Origin: Chloroflexi bacterium AL-N1 | Lineage (GTDB): Bacteria > Chloroflexota > Chloroflexia > Chloroflexales > Roseiflexaceae | Assembly (NCBI GenBank): GCA_013122435.1 | Contig: WYDT01000048.1 | Span: 1-53,260, forward strand | Direction: 5' to 3' | Length of the DNA stretch: 53,260 nt | Shown here: positions 1 through 9,900 of the stretch, one piece after another | How the letters are laid out: every line of letters starts with the position of its first letter | Numbering within the stretch: the first letter of the stretch is position 1 | The notes under the pieces: model-generated | Told to the model about the DNA's origin: nothing | Seen by the model: only the letters and a program-made list of their open reading frames with translations | Database searches by the model: none | Made by a program: the position numbers and the translations under genes

Positions 1-82
1 CTCTCGCCCTCTCGCCCTCTCGCCCTCTCGCCCTCTCGCCCCCTCGCCCTCTCGCCCTCTCGCCCTCTCGCCCTCTCGCCCC
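1..82. repeat. Tandem array of the 8-bp unit CTCTCGCC
   Basis: About ten nearly perfect copies of CTCTCGCC run from the window edge to the 3' end of the methylase gene. Slightly altered copies (CCCTCGCC near 41-48 and CTCGCCCC at the right end) break the register. The array lies outside the coding frame, directly downstream of the methylase stop codon. Its left end is cut by the window, so its full length is unknown. It is a simple-sequence repeat and shows no spacer structure. Confidence 0.9.
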
Positions 83-87
83 ACCGC

Positions 88-3000
88 TCAAACGTCCATC
101 CGCTCCCACGCCTCCAACACCAACCGCCGTGTCCGATACTCCCCATACCGCTTCAACTCCTTCTCCTTGAGCACCCGAAACGTCTCGCCCGGAAAATCCG
201 CCCCGTACACATCTGCCGGATCGAGAATGTACCGCAACTCATCGCGGGTCAGGCCATACAACCACGCAATGCGCGCATCCAACTCGGCACGCGCCACCGC
301 CCGCCGCTCCTCGTCCCAGCGAAACGGTGGCAACGGCACCCCCGCCCGTGGCGCAAACGCCACATCGGAGACACCTGCGTTGCAGGCCGCATGGCGACGA
401 CGCAGCGCCTCCCGCAGCTCTGCATCGGCTTCCTCCCAGACATCCACCGCAAACGCGCTAAGATTCCAGGCGGTGTACACCAGCTCCAGCACACGCGGCA
501 CGATAAAGGCGATGTCGTCTTCGTCGAAGCGCTCTGGCGGCAGAACGGGAAGTTGGTTAACAATGAAAAAACTAAGCGATGTACCACCAACTTTTTGTCG
601 CACCACAAAATCAAGTGTCAAACTATTGATCGTCGCGAGGAAACAGGCAGTATGGTTCGTCTGAGCATTGTTCAGAAAGAGCAATGGTGTTTTATGATTA
701 ACTGCGTATTTCGGAAGCACGCTAAAAAGAGCGGTTCGTTCATCTGTGGAACGAGCGATATCACGAAAACCGAGTAGCCACTGCCGATCCCAGCGGTCCT
801 TGAGCCGCTCCGCGACCTCACCGACGCTAATCCAGTAGCGCGGGGTGATGGTGTAGTGCGGGTCGGCGAGTTCGGCGGTGGTGCTGTCGCGGCTGCTGCC
901 TCCTTCGTAGGTGGCCCAGCGATGCGTAAACTGGTGCAATAACTTCGCTTCATACAACGGCAGCAATCCCTCGTCTGGATCGTTTTGGAAGAGGTGGCTA
1001 TCATTGGCCATGTCAAACATACGTAAAAAAGATATTTCCCACGGATTGATAATTTCGTCGTTGTCCTCATCTATACGCAGCAGAATCGGCGCATTATCGT
1101 AGATTTTCTTCGTAAGGTTGGCATCAGCGCGGGTGCGAAAGACAGGGCAGGTGTTGGTGTTTGGGTTGAGCAGCGCAAGCTCCTCCGCGCTAAGGGTAAA
1201 CCGTCGTTGCTCATCGTCCAACTGCTTGATATTGGTAGCAAAGAAAACAAAGTGGGTTGGCTGTGAGGTTACACCAAGTGTCAACAGGCTAAATTTGTAA
1301 CTGCGATGTACTCCTGGAAAAATGGCCTCGCGATTCTCAAAGTCGTACAGACTGATAAGCTGTTTGTCTGTGTTGATCCGGCCAAAAAAGCGCTTGGTCG
1401 TATCATCTGTCGCAATGCCCGTCGGCACGATAATGCCGGCGCGCCCGGTTGGAGCCAGGAGATCACGGGCATGTTCTGCAAACAGCGCATAGGTATTGAC
1501 ATCACCAACCGCTGTCAGTGGGAAACGCCCCGACGCACGCACAAAACGGCTCGCGGCTTCTGCGCGGTGTTTGGCCTGATCAAACCGCTTCACACGGGCC
1601 TGCTGCGTCTCATCGCCATTACGCCATTCTTTGATGAGTCGTTCGCGGGTGGCTTTGTTGGCGGCCCGTGCAATCTCTGGAATATCGACCCAGTGCTCCT
1701 GTTCCTGCAACTTAATCCGCTCCCACGGCGGGTTGCCCAGCACCACATCGAAGCCGCGTTGGTGCTGCTCGTCGGCACCAAACACCTCGGGGAATTCCAA
1801 CTCCCAGTGGAAGAAACCAAGCTCCTGCGCCAGCGCTGCCGCACGTCCCACTAACCCGGCATGCACGGCTGCCGGACGCTGCTCAAAGGTTCGTATGGTC
1901 GTGGTAGTCGGAACAAACACACGGTGGTCCTGGTCCAGCGGCACAAAGAACGCCGCCGTCCATAGATGGTGGAGCGTCACCGGGTCCAGGCTGTCCTGCC
2001 GAAGTTGGCGGTAGCTCGCCTCCTTCTCGCGCACCAGACGCACATCTGTGTCCGGCATCACATCCAGCCGACGGGCCGCGCTGCTCAGTTTGTCGTAGTC
2101 AAACTGATCGGGCGTCGTGTCAAACAGTTCGTGTTGTGTCGCATCGACACGCAACTGATCGAGTTCCCCAGTGTTGCGTTTGCGGAAGTCGCTGGCCAGG
2201 CTTTTGTCATCACCGATGACCGGCTTGTACGCCTCACTGGGAACACCCGCGTCGATCAGGTCGCGGCGCGTACCGATCAGGCTGTTGCCCCAGCGAATAT
2301 GAGCATCGAGAAAGGAGAGCGGCATAGCTTCGTTCAGACTTTCGAGCCAGAGCGCCACCTTGCACAGATCGACCGCCAGCGGATTGGCATCGACGCCATA
2401 GATACAACGGGCAATCACCTCACGCACGGCCTTCCGGAAGAGGTCCGGGTCGGGCTGGTTCTCGCCGCTGCGAATCTGCGCCAGCTCCCGCGCCAGCCGA
2501 CGGGCGGCGGCCAACAGAAAATGGCCCGAACCACAGGCCGGATCACAGACCTTCATTGACAGGATGGCTTCCTGTTGCTCAGCGGAATCGCTGCCAGCCT
2601 CTCTGAGCCGCGTGGCCAGCACCGGCTCCAGCGCACTCTTGATCAGTTCCTGGACCAGCTCTGGACGGGTGTAGTAGCTACCGGTGGTCTTGCGCTCAGT
2701 GCCGCTCACCATGTCAAAATCGGGTCGCGTCTGGTGCGGCGATGTTGGCTGCACTATCACTGGGCGGTAGTCGAGCAGGCTTTCGTAGACGCTGCCCAAC
2801 TCCTCGATATCGAGTGCCGCATAGTTGACCCGTCGCAGCGCTTTGCTCTGGGGGTCGCGATAGAGCGAAAGCGCTCGGATGGCCCGCAGCAGCACATTGT
2901 TAAACATCTGGGTCTGCTCAAAGTCAGCTATCGCATCGGGTCCAAACAGGTCGCCGTCCAACGCCTTCAGACCGATCGTACTGGCCCCACTGTCGTCCTC

Positions 3001-4065
3001 CAGCAGCCGAAATGTCGCTTGCATCCCCAGCCACAGGTCACCGTAGCGCGTTGTCCCGGTGCTGGGGCGTTCGGCCATGCGGCGCAGGCGCGTGATACCA
3101 TAGTAGTCTTTGTAGATGTTTGGCCCTTTGCCCCCACCACCGATCAGACTTCGTTCCTCCGCCACCATCAAAAACAGCAGCCGATACACCAGCCGCAGCA
3201 GTTGGCGGTAGAAATCAAGGGCCGTAACCTTCTCGCTGGTGACATGTTCACGCAACGCACTGTTCGCCGGGTGGTGCAACAGCCCATTGCCCAGCGTCTT
3301 GAGTGCAACCTCCACCCCATCGCGCAGGCCGTCGCGCACCCGACCACCGGCGGCCAGTGCCTGCTGATGATACTGTTCAAGGAAACAGTTTGGTGCATCG
3401 TCCATACTCTGCGGCAACCGTGACCGATGCAGCAAGCGATACAAGATGGCGAATTCACTAAACTTCTCACCTTCGAGCATGGCTTGCAGGTCAAACTCCA
3501 GGTAGGTTGGTCGGGTGGTCCGCGACGAGTCACGGAGTAAACGCAGCCGCACACCGTTGGTCACCAGCCCCCACAGGTGATCGGTGGCGTTGAGATACTC
3601 CTGCACCAGCGCATGGGGCGAGATACGGGGGCGGCCCGTGGGTGGGCGCGTCGCCAGATCGGCCCGAATGCCCTGGATCTGGATCGGTGGGCCATGCTCA
3701 TCGGCCCCGGCGCGGTGCGAAATAAAGTAGGTCCGCGAGTGCACCACCGCCGCGCCGCGCATTGTCGTCAGCTCATAGCCCAATGCTTCGAGGAGTGGAA
3801 TCACCCATGCCTCACGTGTCAGGGATGTGGCCGGGTCGCTCTCGTCCAGGCGGCCCTGGCGGGTGAGCGTTTCGAGGCGACGCTGGAACAGCTCCCAGTA
3901 GGCGCGGGCATCGCTCCAGGCCGTCGCAATCTCATCGGTGAGACGGCGCGACTTGTCCAACCCAAAATCCTGAGGGCGCTGACCGTCGGCCTCGCCCTGT
4001 GTAATCTGCTCCAACAGATCCGCCGGAATAAGATTTCCCTCTGAGGTAATGGTCGTGAAACTCAT
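88..4065 (-). CDS. drmMI: DrmMI/PglX-type N6-adenine DNA methyltransferase (DISARM-like)
   Basis: This 1325-aa protein is a predicted adenine-specific DNA methyltransferase of the Eco57I/PglX type, which would mark host DNA in a DISARM-like defence system. The N-terminal part (about 80-215) resembles the long N-terminal region of DISARM and type IIG methylases, including SPHALVQEYLN near 149-159 and LWGLVTNG near 164-171. The SAM-binding motif DPACGSGHF is at 508-516, preceded by GSYYTRPELV at 462-471. The catalytic NPPW is at 778-781, and a target-recognition-like region follows. The ATG at 4065 was chosen because AGGAGAG lies 7 nt upstream and because it overlaps the drmD stop codon as ATGA, which suggests translational coupling. 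The frame stays open upstream to 4518, but that part only shadows drmD. I see no clear PD-(D/E)xK nuclease motif. The methylase call is secure; the drmMI name rests on context. Confidence 0.88.
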   Translation of the reverse strand: MSFTTITSEGNLIPADLLEQITQGEADGQRPQDFGLDKSRRLTDEIATAWSDARAYWELFQRRLETLTRQGRLDESDPATSLTREAWVIPLLEALGYELTTMRGAAVVHSRTYFISHRAGADEHGPPIQIQGIRADLATRPPTGRPRISPHALVQEYLNATDHLWGLVTNGVRLRLLRDSSRTTRPTYLEFDLQAMLEGEKFSEFAILYRLLHRSRLPQSMDDAPNCFLEQYHQQALAAGGRVRDGLRDGVEVALKTLGNGLLHHPANSALREHVTSEKVTALDFYRQLLRLVYRLLFLMVAEERSLIGGGGKGPNIYKDYYGITRLRRMAERPSTGTTRYGDLWLGMQATFRLLEDDSGASTIGLKALDGDLFGPDAIADFEQTQMFNNVLLRAIRALSLYRDPQSKALRRVNYAALDIEELGSVYESLLDYRPVIVQPTSPHQTRPDFDMVSGTERKTTGSYYTRPELVQELIKSALEPVLATRLREAGSDSAEQQEAILSMKVCDPACGSGHFLLAAARRLARELAQIRSGENQPDPDLFRKAVREVIARCIYGVDANPLAVDLCKVALWLESLNEAMPLSFLDAHIRWGNSLIGTRRDLIDAGVPSEAYKPVIGDDKSLASDFRKRNTGELDQLRVDATQHELFDTTPDQFDYDKLSSAARRLDVMPDTDVRLVREKEASYRQLRQDSLDPVTLHHLWTAAFFVPLDQDHRVFVPTTTTIRTFEQRPAAVHAGLVGRAAALAQELGFFHWELEFPEVFGADEQHQRGFDVVLGNPPWERIKLQEQEHWVDIPEIARAANKATRERLIKEWRNGDETQQARVKRFDQAKHRAEAASRFVRASGRFPLTAVGDVNTYALFAEHARDLLAPTGRAGIIVPTGIATDDTTKRFFGRINTDKQLISLYDFENREAIFPGVHRSYKFSLLTLGVTSQPTHFVFFATNIKQLDDEQRRFTLSAEELALLNPNTNTCPVFRTRADANLTKKIYDNAPILLRIDEDNDEIINPWEISFLRMFDMANDSHLFQNDPDEGLLPLYEAKLLHQFTHRWATYEGGSSRDSTTAELADPHYTITPRYWISVGEVAERLKDRWDRQWLLGFRDIARSTDERTALFSVLPKYAVNHKTPLLFLNNAQTNHTACFLATINSLTLDFVVRQKVGGTSLSFFIVNQLPVLPPERFDEDDIAFIVPRVLELVYTAWNLSAFAVDVWEEADAELREALRRRHAACNAGVSDVAFAPRAGVPLPPFRWDEERRAVARAELDARIAWLYGLTRDELRYILDPADVYGADFPGETFRVLKEKELKRYGEYRTRRLVLEAWERMDV

Positions 4066-6965
4066 ACAGCTCTCCTCGCTTCCGAAAGCTGGCCTTTGGG
4101 CACCGGCAACAACACATACATCGCCAACACATCGAGCGGCAGGTGCGGGCGCACCCGCACCTGCCCCATCCTCGTCGTCTGGCGCACCCGCCGATGCGCC
4201 GCCAGCAAGGCAGCCGCACGTTCCTGCGCCAGCCGCTCCAGATCCTCCTTCAGCTCGTCCAGATAAGCACTGGTTTGACGTAGCACATCGCCGATCTCGG
4301 TGGTCGCAATGTTCCCGGTTGACTCGGTGGTGTTGAGTAAGTGTTGGGCGTCTTCCTCGGCCAGCCAGACCAGATTGCCAGGGCGGCCCTCGAAGCCTGC
4401 TACGATCAACTCCTCGGCCAGTAGTGGCACCGCACGGCTGGTCTCGATCAGCAGCCGCAGACGAAGCAGCAGCAAGGTCGTACGGCGGCTCACACTGGTG
4501 GTGCGGATGGCACCACAACGGCTCACAGTGAGTGGTTCGCTGCCCTCCAATGCCAACCCAAACAGATGCTCAGCCAGCGCCTCGGTTAGCGGATGCAGCC
4601 GCCCGATCAGGTGCACATCTTCTGGCAGCGGCATATCAAACCCGATTCGCATGCTGTCCGGCGCACCACTCACGCGCTCCCACACCGCTTCCGGAAGCTC
4701 GGCCAAGGGTACCTGCCACACCGCTGGAGCGTGCGCCTGGCTACGGCGTTGGTGGTTTGCCACCGATGTAAGAGGTACCCCGAGGCGCGCACAGGCATCC
4801 TGCACAAATGCTGCCACTGTGGCGGGGTTCCCCAGCACGGTGTCGCTCTCATACAATTCCTGCGCGACTTCCTCCGGCTTGATGGCGTGCTGGGCAAAGC
4901 GGCTGCGACTCTCCTTTTCACGTTCGGCAGCGCGGTCCCATTCCTCATGAAGTTGCTCTTTATTGACCGATGGTGTGTCGTCGAAGAGCGCTAACTGCTC
5001 GACCTGCTCTTGAAACAGCGACTGCACGACCGTCTCGACAAAACTAGCGCTGTCAACGGGCAGGGGCACGCTAATGCCCAGGGTGTGGCGGATGCTCTTC
5101 GCCTTGCGGATCAACACAGTGAGCACCGCTTCATCGATCTGGTTGTCGACGCCATAGAGTAGGGTGGTACGCACAATCGGCGCGGGCTGGCCGTAGCGAT
5201 CCACGCGGCCTTCGCGCTGTTCAAGGCGGTTAGGATTCCACGGCAGGTCGTAGTGCAACACCGCGTCAAAGGCGAACTGCAGATTGATGCCCTCGCTCAG
5301 ACAATCCGTGGCAACCAGCACGCGGCGAGGGCTGTTAGCGAGTTCGGCCACCCGTTGTTCGCGCTCTTCCTCGGATGCGACGCCGGTGACGGAGATAATG
5401 TGTAGATTGGGCCAGCGCTTCTGGATGCGCTTCCGCAGTTCGCTGGCGACATAATCTGCTGTGGCGATGTAGCGACAGTAGATGATTGGGCTAAACCCCT
5501 CGTCGAGCATAGTGGTGATTTCATCGATGGCTGCCAGCAGTTTGGGGTCATCATCGCCGTAGAGTTTGGCGGCCTGTCGCACAAAACGCTGGAGCCGTTG
5601 CCGTTCGCCGGAGCCCAGGTGTGCCTCACCCGTCTCGATCACTGGTGTTGGTTCAAAATCCTGTGTTTGTTCCTGCTCACTCAGATCGAGGATATACCCG
5701 GCAAACGTTTGTGTGTCAATCAGTTCGGTATCTGCTTGATCGGCGAGGCGCCCAAGGCGGGCCTGGAGCGTAGTCTGTGCAGCAGCGGGGCTGCTCATCA
5801 CACAACGCAGCAGTGCCAGCGCCGTCCAGTAACGTACCCGTCGCCGCCACGCGGTGGTGTCACCGGAATGGTCCAGTACCAGTTCCTGTGCAAACCGTCG
5901 TACATTATCCGACAGCGTGGCATATGCAGGTGAAGCGGCCAGTTTGTAGGTAATTTCGCGTGTGTCGCGGGTTGGGAAAGGCGTTTCGTCGTCGTCACCA
6001 AGCCAGCGTTGCACATCAGGTCGTCTTCGTTGCACAAAGTGCCGGGCCATGCGGCGGCGTTGTTGTTCGCTCAGTGCGCTCAAATCAAATCTGGCAAAGG
6101 CGGGATCGAGTAGTTCGAGCAATGAACGAAAGGCATCTTCGATACCGCTGTGTGGTGTGGCAGTGAGCAGAAGCAGATGTCGTCGGGTGTCACGGGCCAG
6201 GTCCTGCAATAGATCATGGCGTTGCTGGATCATGCTTCTGCCAGTGGCGCATGCGGCGGTATGTGCTTCGTCCACAATCAGCAGATCAGGGCAACTCCGC
6301 AAAAAGCTATCACGTCGTCGGTCAGATTTCACAAAGTCGATACTGACGACCAGATGGCGGTAGTGTTCAAACACACTCACATCACCACGTGGCAGATCAC
6401 GCTCGAGTCGGGCGAGTGTCCCGGCTCGCACGACCGTGGTCTCAATCGAAAATTTGTCGCGTAGTTCGCGGTGCCACTGGTCGCACAAGTGGGGTGGGCA
6501 GAGCACACACAATCGCTGGGCATCGCCACGGTCGAGCAGTTCCCGTGCGATCAGCGCTGCCTCGATGGTTTTCCCGATCCCGACGTCATCGGCGATCAAC
6601 AGGCGGGCCCATTCGAGGCGCAGGGCCATCAACAGCGGGACGATCTGGAAGGGCCGGGGGCGCACGCTAATACGCCCAAGCGAACGAAAGGGACCGGCAC
6701 CGCTGCGGAAAGTCAGCCGGGTGGCATCGCTCAGCAATCTACCTGAAATCACATCACCAGGCTGTGCAATATCGGGTGGCGGAAATTGGGCTGGTGTGAT
6801 CGTATCGAGGGCTAGTGTGCGGCTAAGCGACCGGGCAATGCCGGTGATCTCATGTTCGCCCCCGCCGATAGGGCGGAGCAACAGCACCTCGTCTGACTCC
6901 GAGGGCAGCACGACCCATTCACGTTCACGGCAACGAACCAACGATCCTGGTGAAAATGTGCTCAT
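4062..6965 (-). CDS. drmD: DISARM SNF2-like helicase DrmD
   Basis: This 967-aa SNF2/Swi2-family DNA translocase corresponds to DrmD, the hallmark helicase of class 1 DISARM. Helicase motif I is DDVGIGKT at 126-133, motif II is DEAH at 232-235 and motif III is TATPHSG from 268. The C-terminal helicase half has a DCLSEGINLQ stretch near 554-563 and motif VI EGRVDRYGQ at 585-593. The N-terminus (GSLVRCREREWVVLP) is also typical of DrmD. The ATG at 6965 follows AGGAGA with good spacing. An in-frame ATG upstream (7061) would run into the preceding gene and is not used here. The stop codon overlaps the methylase start (ATGA), and the gene begins 25 nt after the large helicase gene ends, so the three genes form one transcription unit. 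The last 350 residues have no motif I recognise. Confidence 0.92.
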   Translation of the reverse strand: MSTFSPGSLVRCREREWVVLPSESDEVLLLRPIGGGEHEITGIARSLSRTLALDTITPAQFPPPDIAQPGDVISGRLLSDATRLTFRSGAGPFRSLGRISVRPRPFQIVPLLMALRLEWARLLIADDVGIGKTIEAALIARELLDRGDAQRLCVLCPPHLCDQWHRELRDKFSIETTVVRAGTLARLERDLPRGDVSVFEHYRHLVVSIDFVKSDRRRDSFLRSCPDLLIVDEAHTAACATGRSMIQQRHDLLQDLARDTRRHLLLLTATPHSGIEDAFRSLLELLDPAFARFDLSALSEQQRRRMARHFVQRRRPDVQRWLGDDDETPFPTRDTREITYKLAASPAYATLSDNVRRFAQELVLDHSGDTTAWRRRVRYWTALALLRCVMSSPAAAQTTLQARLGRLADQADTELIDTQTFAGYILDLSEQEQTQDFEPTPVIETGEAHLGSGERQRLQRFVRQAAKLYGDDDPKLLAAIDEITTMLDEGFSPIIYCRYIATADYVASELRKRIQKRWPNLHIISVTGVASEEEREQRVAELANSPRRVLVATDCLSEGINLQFAFDAVLHYDLPWNPNRLEQREGRVDRYGQPAPIVRTTLLYGVDNQIDEAVLTVLIRKAKSIRHTLGISVPLPVDSASFVETVVQSLFQEQVEQLALFDDTPSVNKEQLHEEWDRAAEREKESRSRFAQHAIKPEEVAQELYESDTVLGNPATVAAFVQDACARLGVPLTSVANHQRRSQAHAPAVWQVPLAELPEAVWERVSGAPDSMRIGFDMPLPEDVHLIGRLHPLTEALAEHLFGLALEGSEPLTVSRCGAIRTTSVSRRTTLLLLRLRLLIETSRAVPLLAEELIVAGFEGRPGNLVWLAEEDAQHLLNTTESTGNIATTEIGDVLRQTSAYLDELKEDLERLAQERAAALLAAHRRVRQTTRMGQVRVRPHLPLDVLAMYVLLPVPKGQLSEARRAV

Positions 6966-6990
6966 ATGGTCTCCTGTGGTGACTCTACTG

Positions 6991-9900
6991 CTACATGTTA
7001 CGGTCCGGCGTTGGTGTGATATCCCCAAAGACATCAGGATAACGAGCGAGTTGTGTTTCAAGATCGTCGGCAGCCTGCAGCACGATGATGCGATAGCCCA
7101 GATCGATCAAATCTTCACGGAGGAACACCACATCGTCGGTTGGTGGTGTTTCATCGCAAAAGACACAGATACATCCGGTCGGCGTTTCATAAAAGAGATC
7201 TGGTTGAATGGCTACGTCGACCAGGTTGGGAAAAACAGCGGTTGGCATCCGACGACCTGTGACCTGTAAATGAGCAACGACACGCCCACACCCCCCGGTA
7301 GTCTCACTCAAGGCTTGAATGGCGGTCTCGTCAATGGTCGGTTGCTCTCCCACGGTGATCGATTGTACCAGTTCATCTACTATATCACGTACGGCAAAGC
7401 GGTCTAGTAGCGCATGATCTGGTTGGTTGGCGTACGAGAGCAAGCAGCGATAACAGGCTTTCGCGCAGTCTTTGCCTTCGTCGCTGGTCTCGGTGGTCAA
7501 GTGGCAGATCTCCTGCGCTGTCTGGGCCACCTTTACCAGCGCATCGGGTTCATTCGCAAGACGGGCCAGCACACCTGCGCCGCCTTCGGACGCCTCCCAG
7601 AAGAGGATCTGTCGGTGTGTGTCAGCACCAATTCGCTCAGAAGCAATCTCTTGTTCTTCAACCTGAAAAACCGCTTCGATGCCGCGTTGGAGTGCATACT
7701 GTAGGCTGGCAAGCACTCCTTCCTCGACAGGATGTGCGGTACGAATCAGCAAAATATTGCGCGTGTCGCGGACCATGACCCGTACTCCGCTCAGACGTTG
7801 CTCTTCCTTGGCCTCCATCTCTCGGTCGGCTTCATCACCGGGGCGTTTATCCCAAAAGCCGCGACGCACATCCAGTGTGAACCCATCCGTGGTAGAACGC
7901 CGCCAGCGATGGTTGATACGCCAGAGCGTGGCGGCGGCAGCAAATGTCAGATGCAGGAGCGGGTCGTTATGGCGGTCCTGGACGTGAGCGTGTACCAGGC
8001 GTGTGCCGCCAGCGGTGGTGTCAAAGCGGTAGTGGGTGGTGATGTAATAGCCCTGACGGGTGCGCTCTTCCTCCTCGCTGGTGATGCGTTCGATCCGCTG
8101 GGTGGCCATGGTCGTCATCTCAAATAGGCGGTTGGTAGTAAGACTGTTGTCGGCGTCGAACAGCACATTGCATCGTTCGCAGTGGCTGATGGTGGTCACG
8201 TTGGTTCCGTCGTGGAAAAAGCCGCAGTTGTGGCAGAGTTTTGCCGTCACCAGCCGCGACTCAATGCTGCCAGATGGAGCGATGGTTCGTATAATGCGAT
8301 ATTTGCGCCCCTCGTGGTAGATGATGTTGCGTGGTCCAAACTCACTGAGGGCGAGAAAGCGTGGTCGTGCCAGAAAGACCCCTTCCTCGATGCTGGTCGA
8401 AAGAAAGGCGCGTATGGGCAGTCGTGGGAAGTTGTAGCCCGGCAGAAAGCCTTCGCTGGCAAAATAGCGATACGGATAGAAATCTGACTCGTCCTGCCGC
8501 CCGGTGCTGGTGTTGCACAACAGATCTTTCTGGCGGAGCGACTCTCGCTCACGTTGTCTGGCGTGGCGGGCATCAGGTGTATTACTGCCACGGGTGTAGC
8601 GTTCGTCGATCTCGCGTCGCGCCTGCTGGAGTTGTTCCTCGGCCGCCGCATAGAGGTCACGCCAGCGATCACAGGCACGGTCAAAGTTGGTGGCCGCCTC
8701 ATGAATGATTGGTGCCAACCATTCATCATTGTAGCGCTCGTGTTCGCCCTCCACCGTGCTGAGGATGGCACGGCAGGTTGTCAGGCATTGTTGTCTGAGC
8801 ATGTCGTTTAACCGGAGTGATGTGGCAATCTCGTCACGCAACGGATAGTTGTGGGCGGGATCTGCAGTATCGAGCAGATCAATCATTGAGCGTTTGAGTG
8901 GTAGTCCTGTGTAGGCCAGCCAGACCGCCTGCACGTGTGCGCGAATCAAATCTGGGTTGTCCAGATCAAAGCGCGGCGGTACGACCACGCCAGAGACCAT
9001 TCGTTCGGGGCGACGGTAGAAATACTGATCGTGGCCGCTACCGACGGAGCAATAGGTCGCCACAAATGCCGCTTGACCACTGCGTCCCGCCCGCCCGCTG
9101 CGTTGGGCGTAATTGGCAGGTGTGGGTGGAACATTGCGAAGATGCACGACGTTCAGGTCGGCAATATCGATCCCCAACTCCATCGTTGGTGAGCAAAATA
9201 GCGCCTGGAGTTCGCCTTCCCGAAAGCGCTGCTCACGATCTTCACGCTCGCGTTGTGGCACCTGTCCGGTGTGTTCGCGGCCTTCCGTCTTCACCAGAGA
9301 AGTAGCGGTATGTTTGTAGAACTCTGCAAAGAATGGGTTAGGTTTGATGGTTGGTTCGTAGCTCAAATTCATGCGTCGTGTCCGAATAGGATCACGTAGC
9401 ACAGTATTATCGCCAAGGCGCCAGATCAGTACATCGGCACGCAGTTGCACCGCCTGTCCCGACGTTCCATCAACCTCCACCAGATAGCCGGTTTTCCGTA
9501 GGGTTTCGATAAGGGCAGCCATCATCTTGGCATACTCATCGACTGACAGTGGATCGGTGCGGGTCAGCCAGGTCTGGCGGGCGCGCAGGTAGCGTCCGAG
9601 TGAGGTGTTGGGACCAAGGCTCCGTTGTTCCCTGTCGCCAGATGGCACCCCTGGTAACACAAAACGATAAGCCTGGCGCAACTGCTCATTGTCGTCAAAT
9701 GCCCACGGGTCTTTGAGGGCTGATTGCACTTTACGGATGAGCGCTTCCTGACGGTCTGATCTCAGGCACTCGGCGTCGATAGCCAGTTCTCGACGCATAT
9801 AATCGAGTACTGTGCGGGTGATGGTGAACCGCGTCTCTGGTGGTGTTGTTTGTAGCAGCGGATATGAGCTCCAGAGTTGATCATTGTCACACACCTCTTT

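Noticed and set aside
1..82. Possible CRISPR array
   Set aside because: The unit is only 8 bp and copies are back to back without unique spacers, so it is a simple tandem repeat.
4066..4518. N-terminal extension of the methylase to 4518
   Set aside because: The extra 151 residues are low-complexity Arg/Gly/Ala text that mirrors drmD in another frame. The ATG at 4065 has a good ribosome site and the typical ATGA overlap.
167..6746. Many plus-strand open frames of 60-280 residues across the defence operon
   Set aside because: They are antisense to three motif-supported genes in GC-rich sequence, where random open frames are common. None has a ribosome site plus a family pattern.
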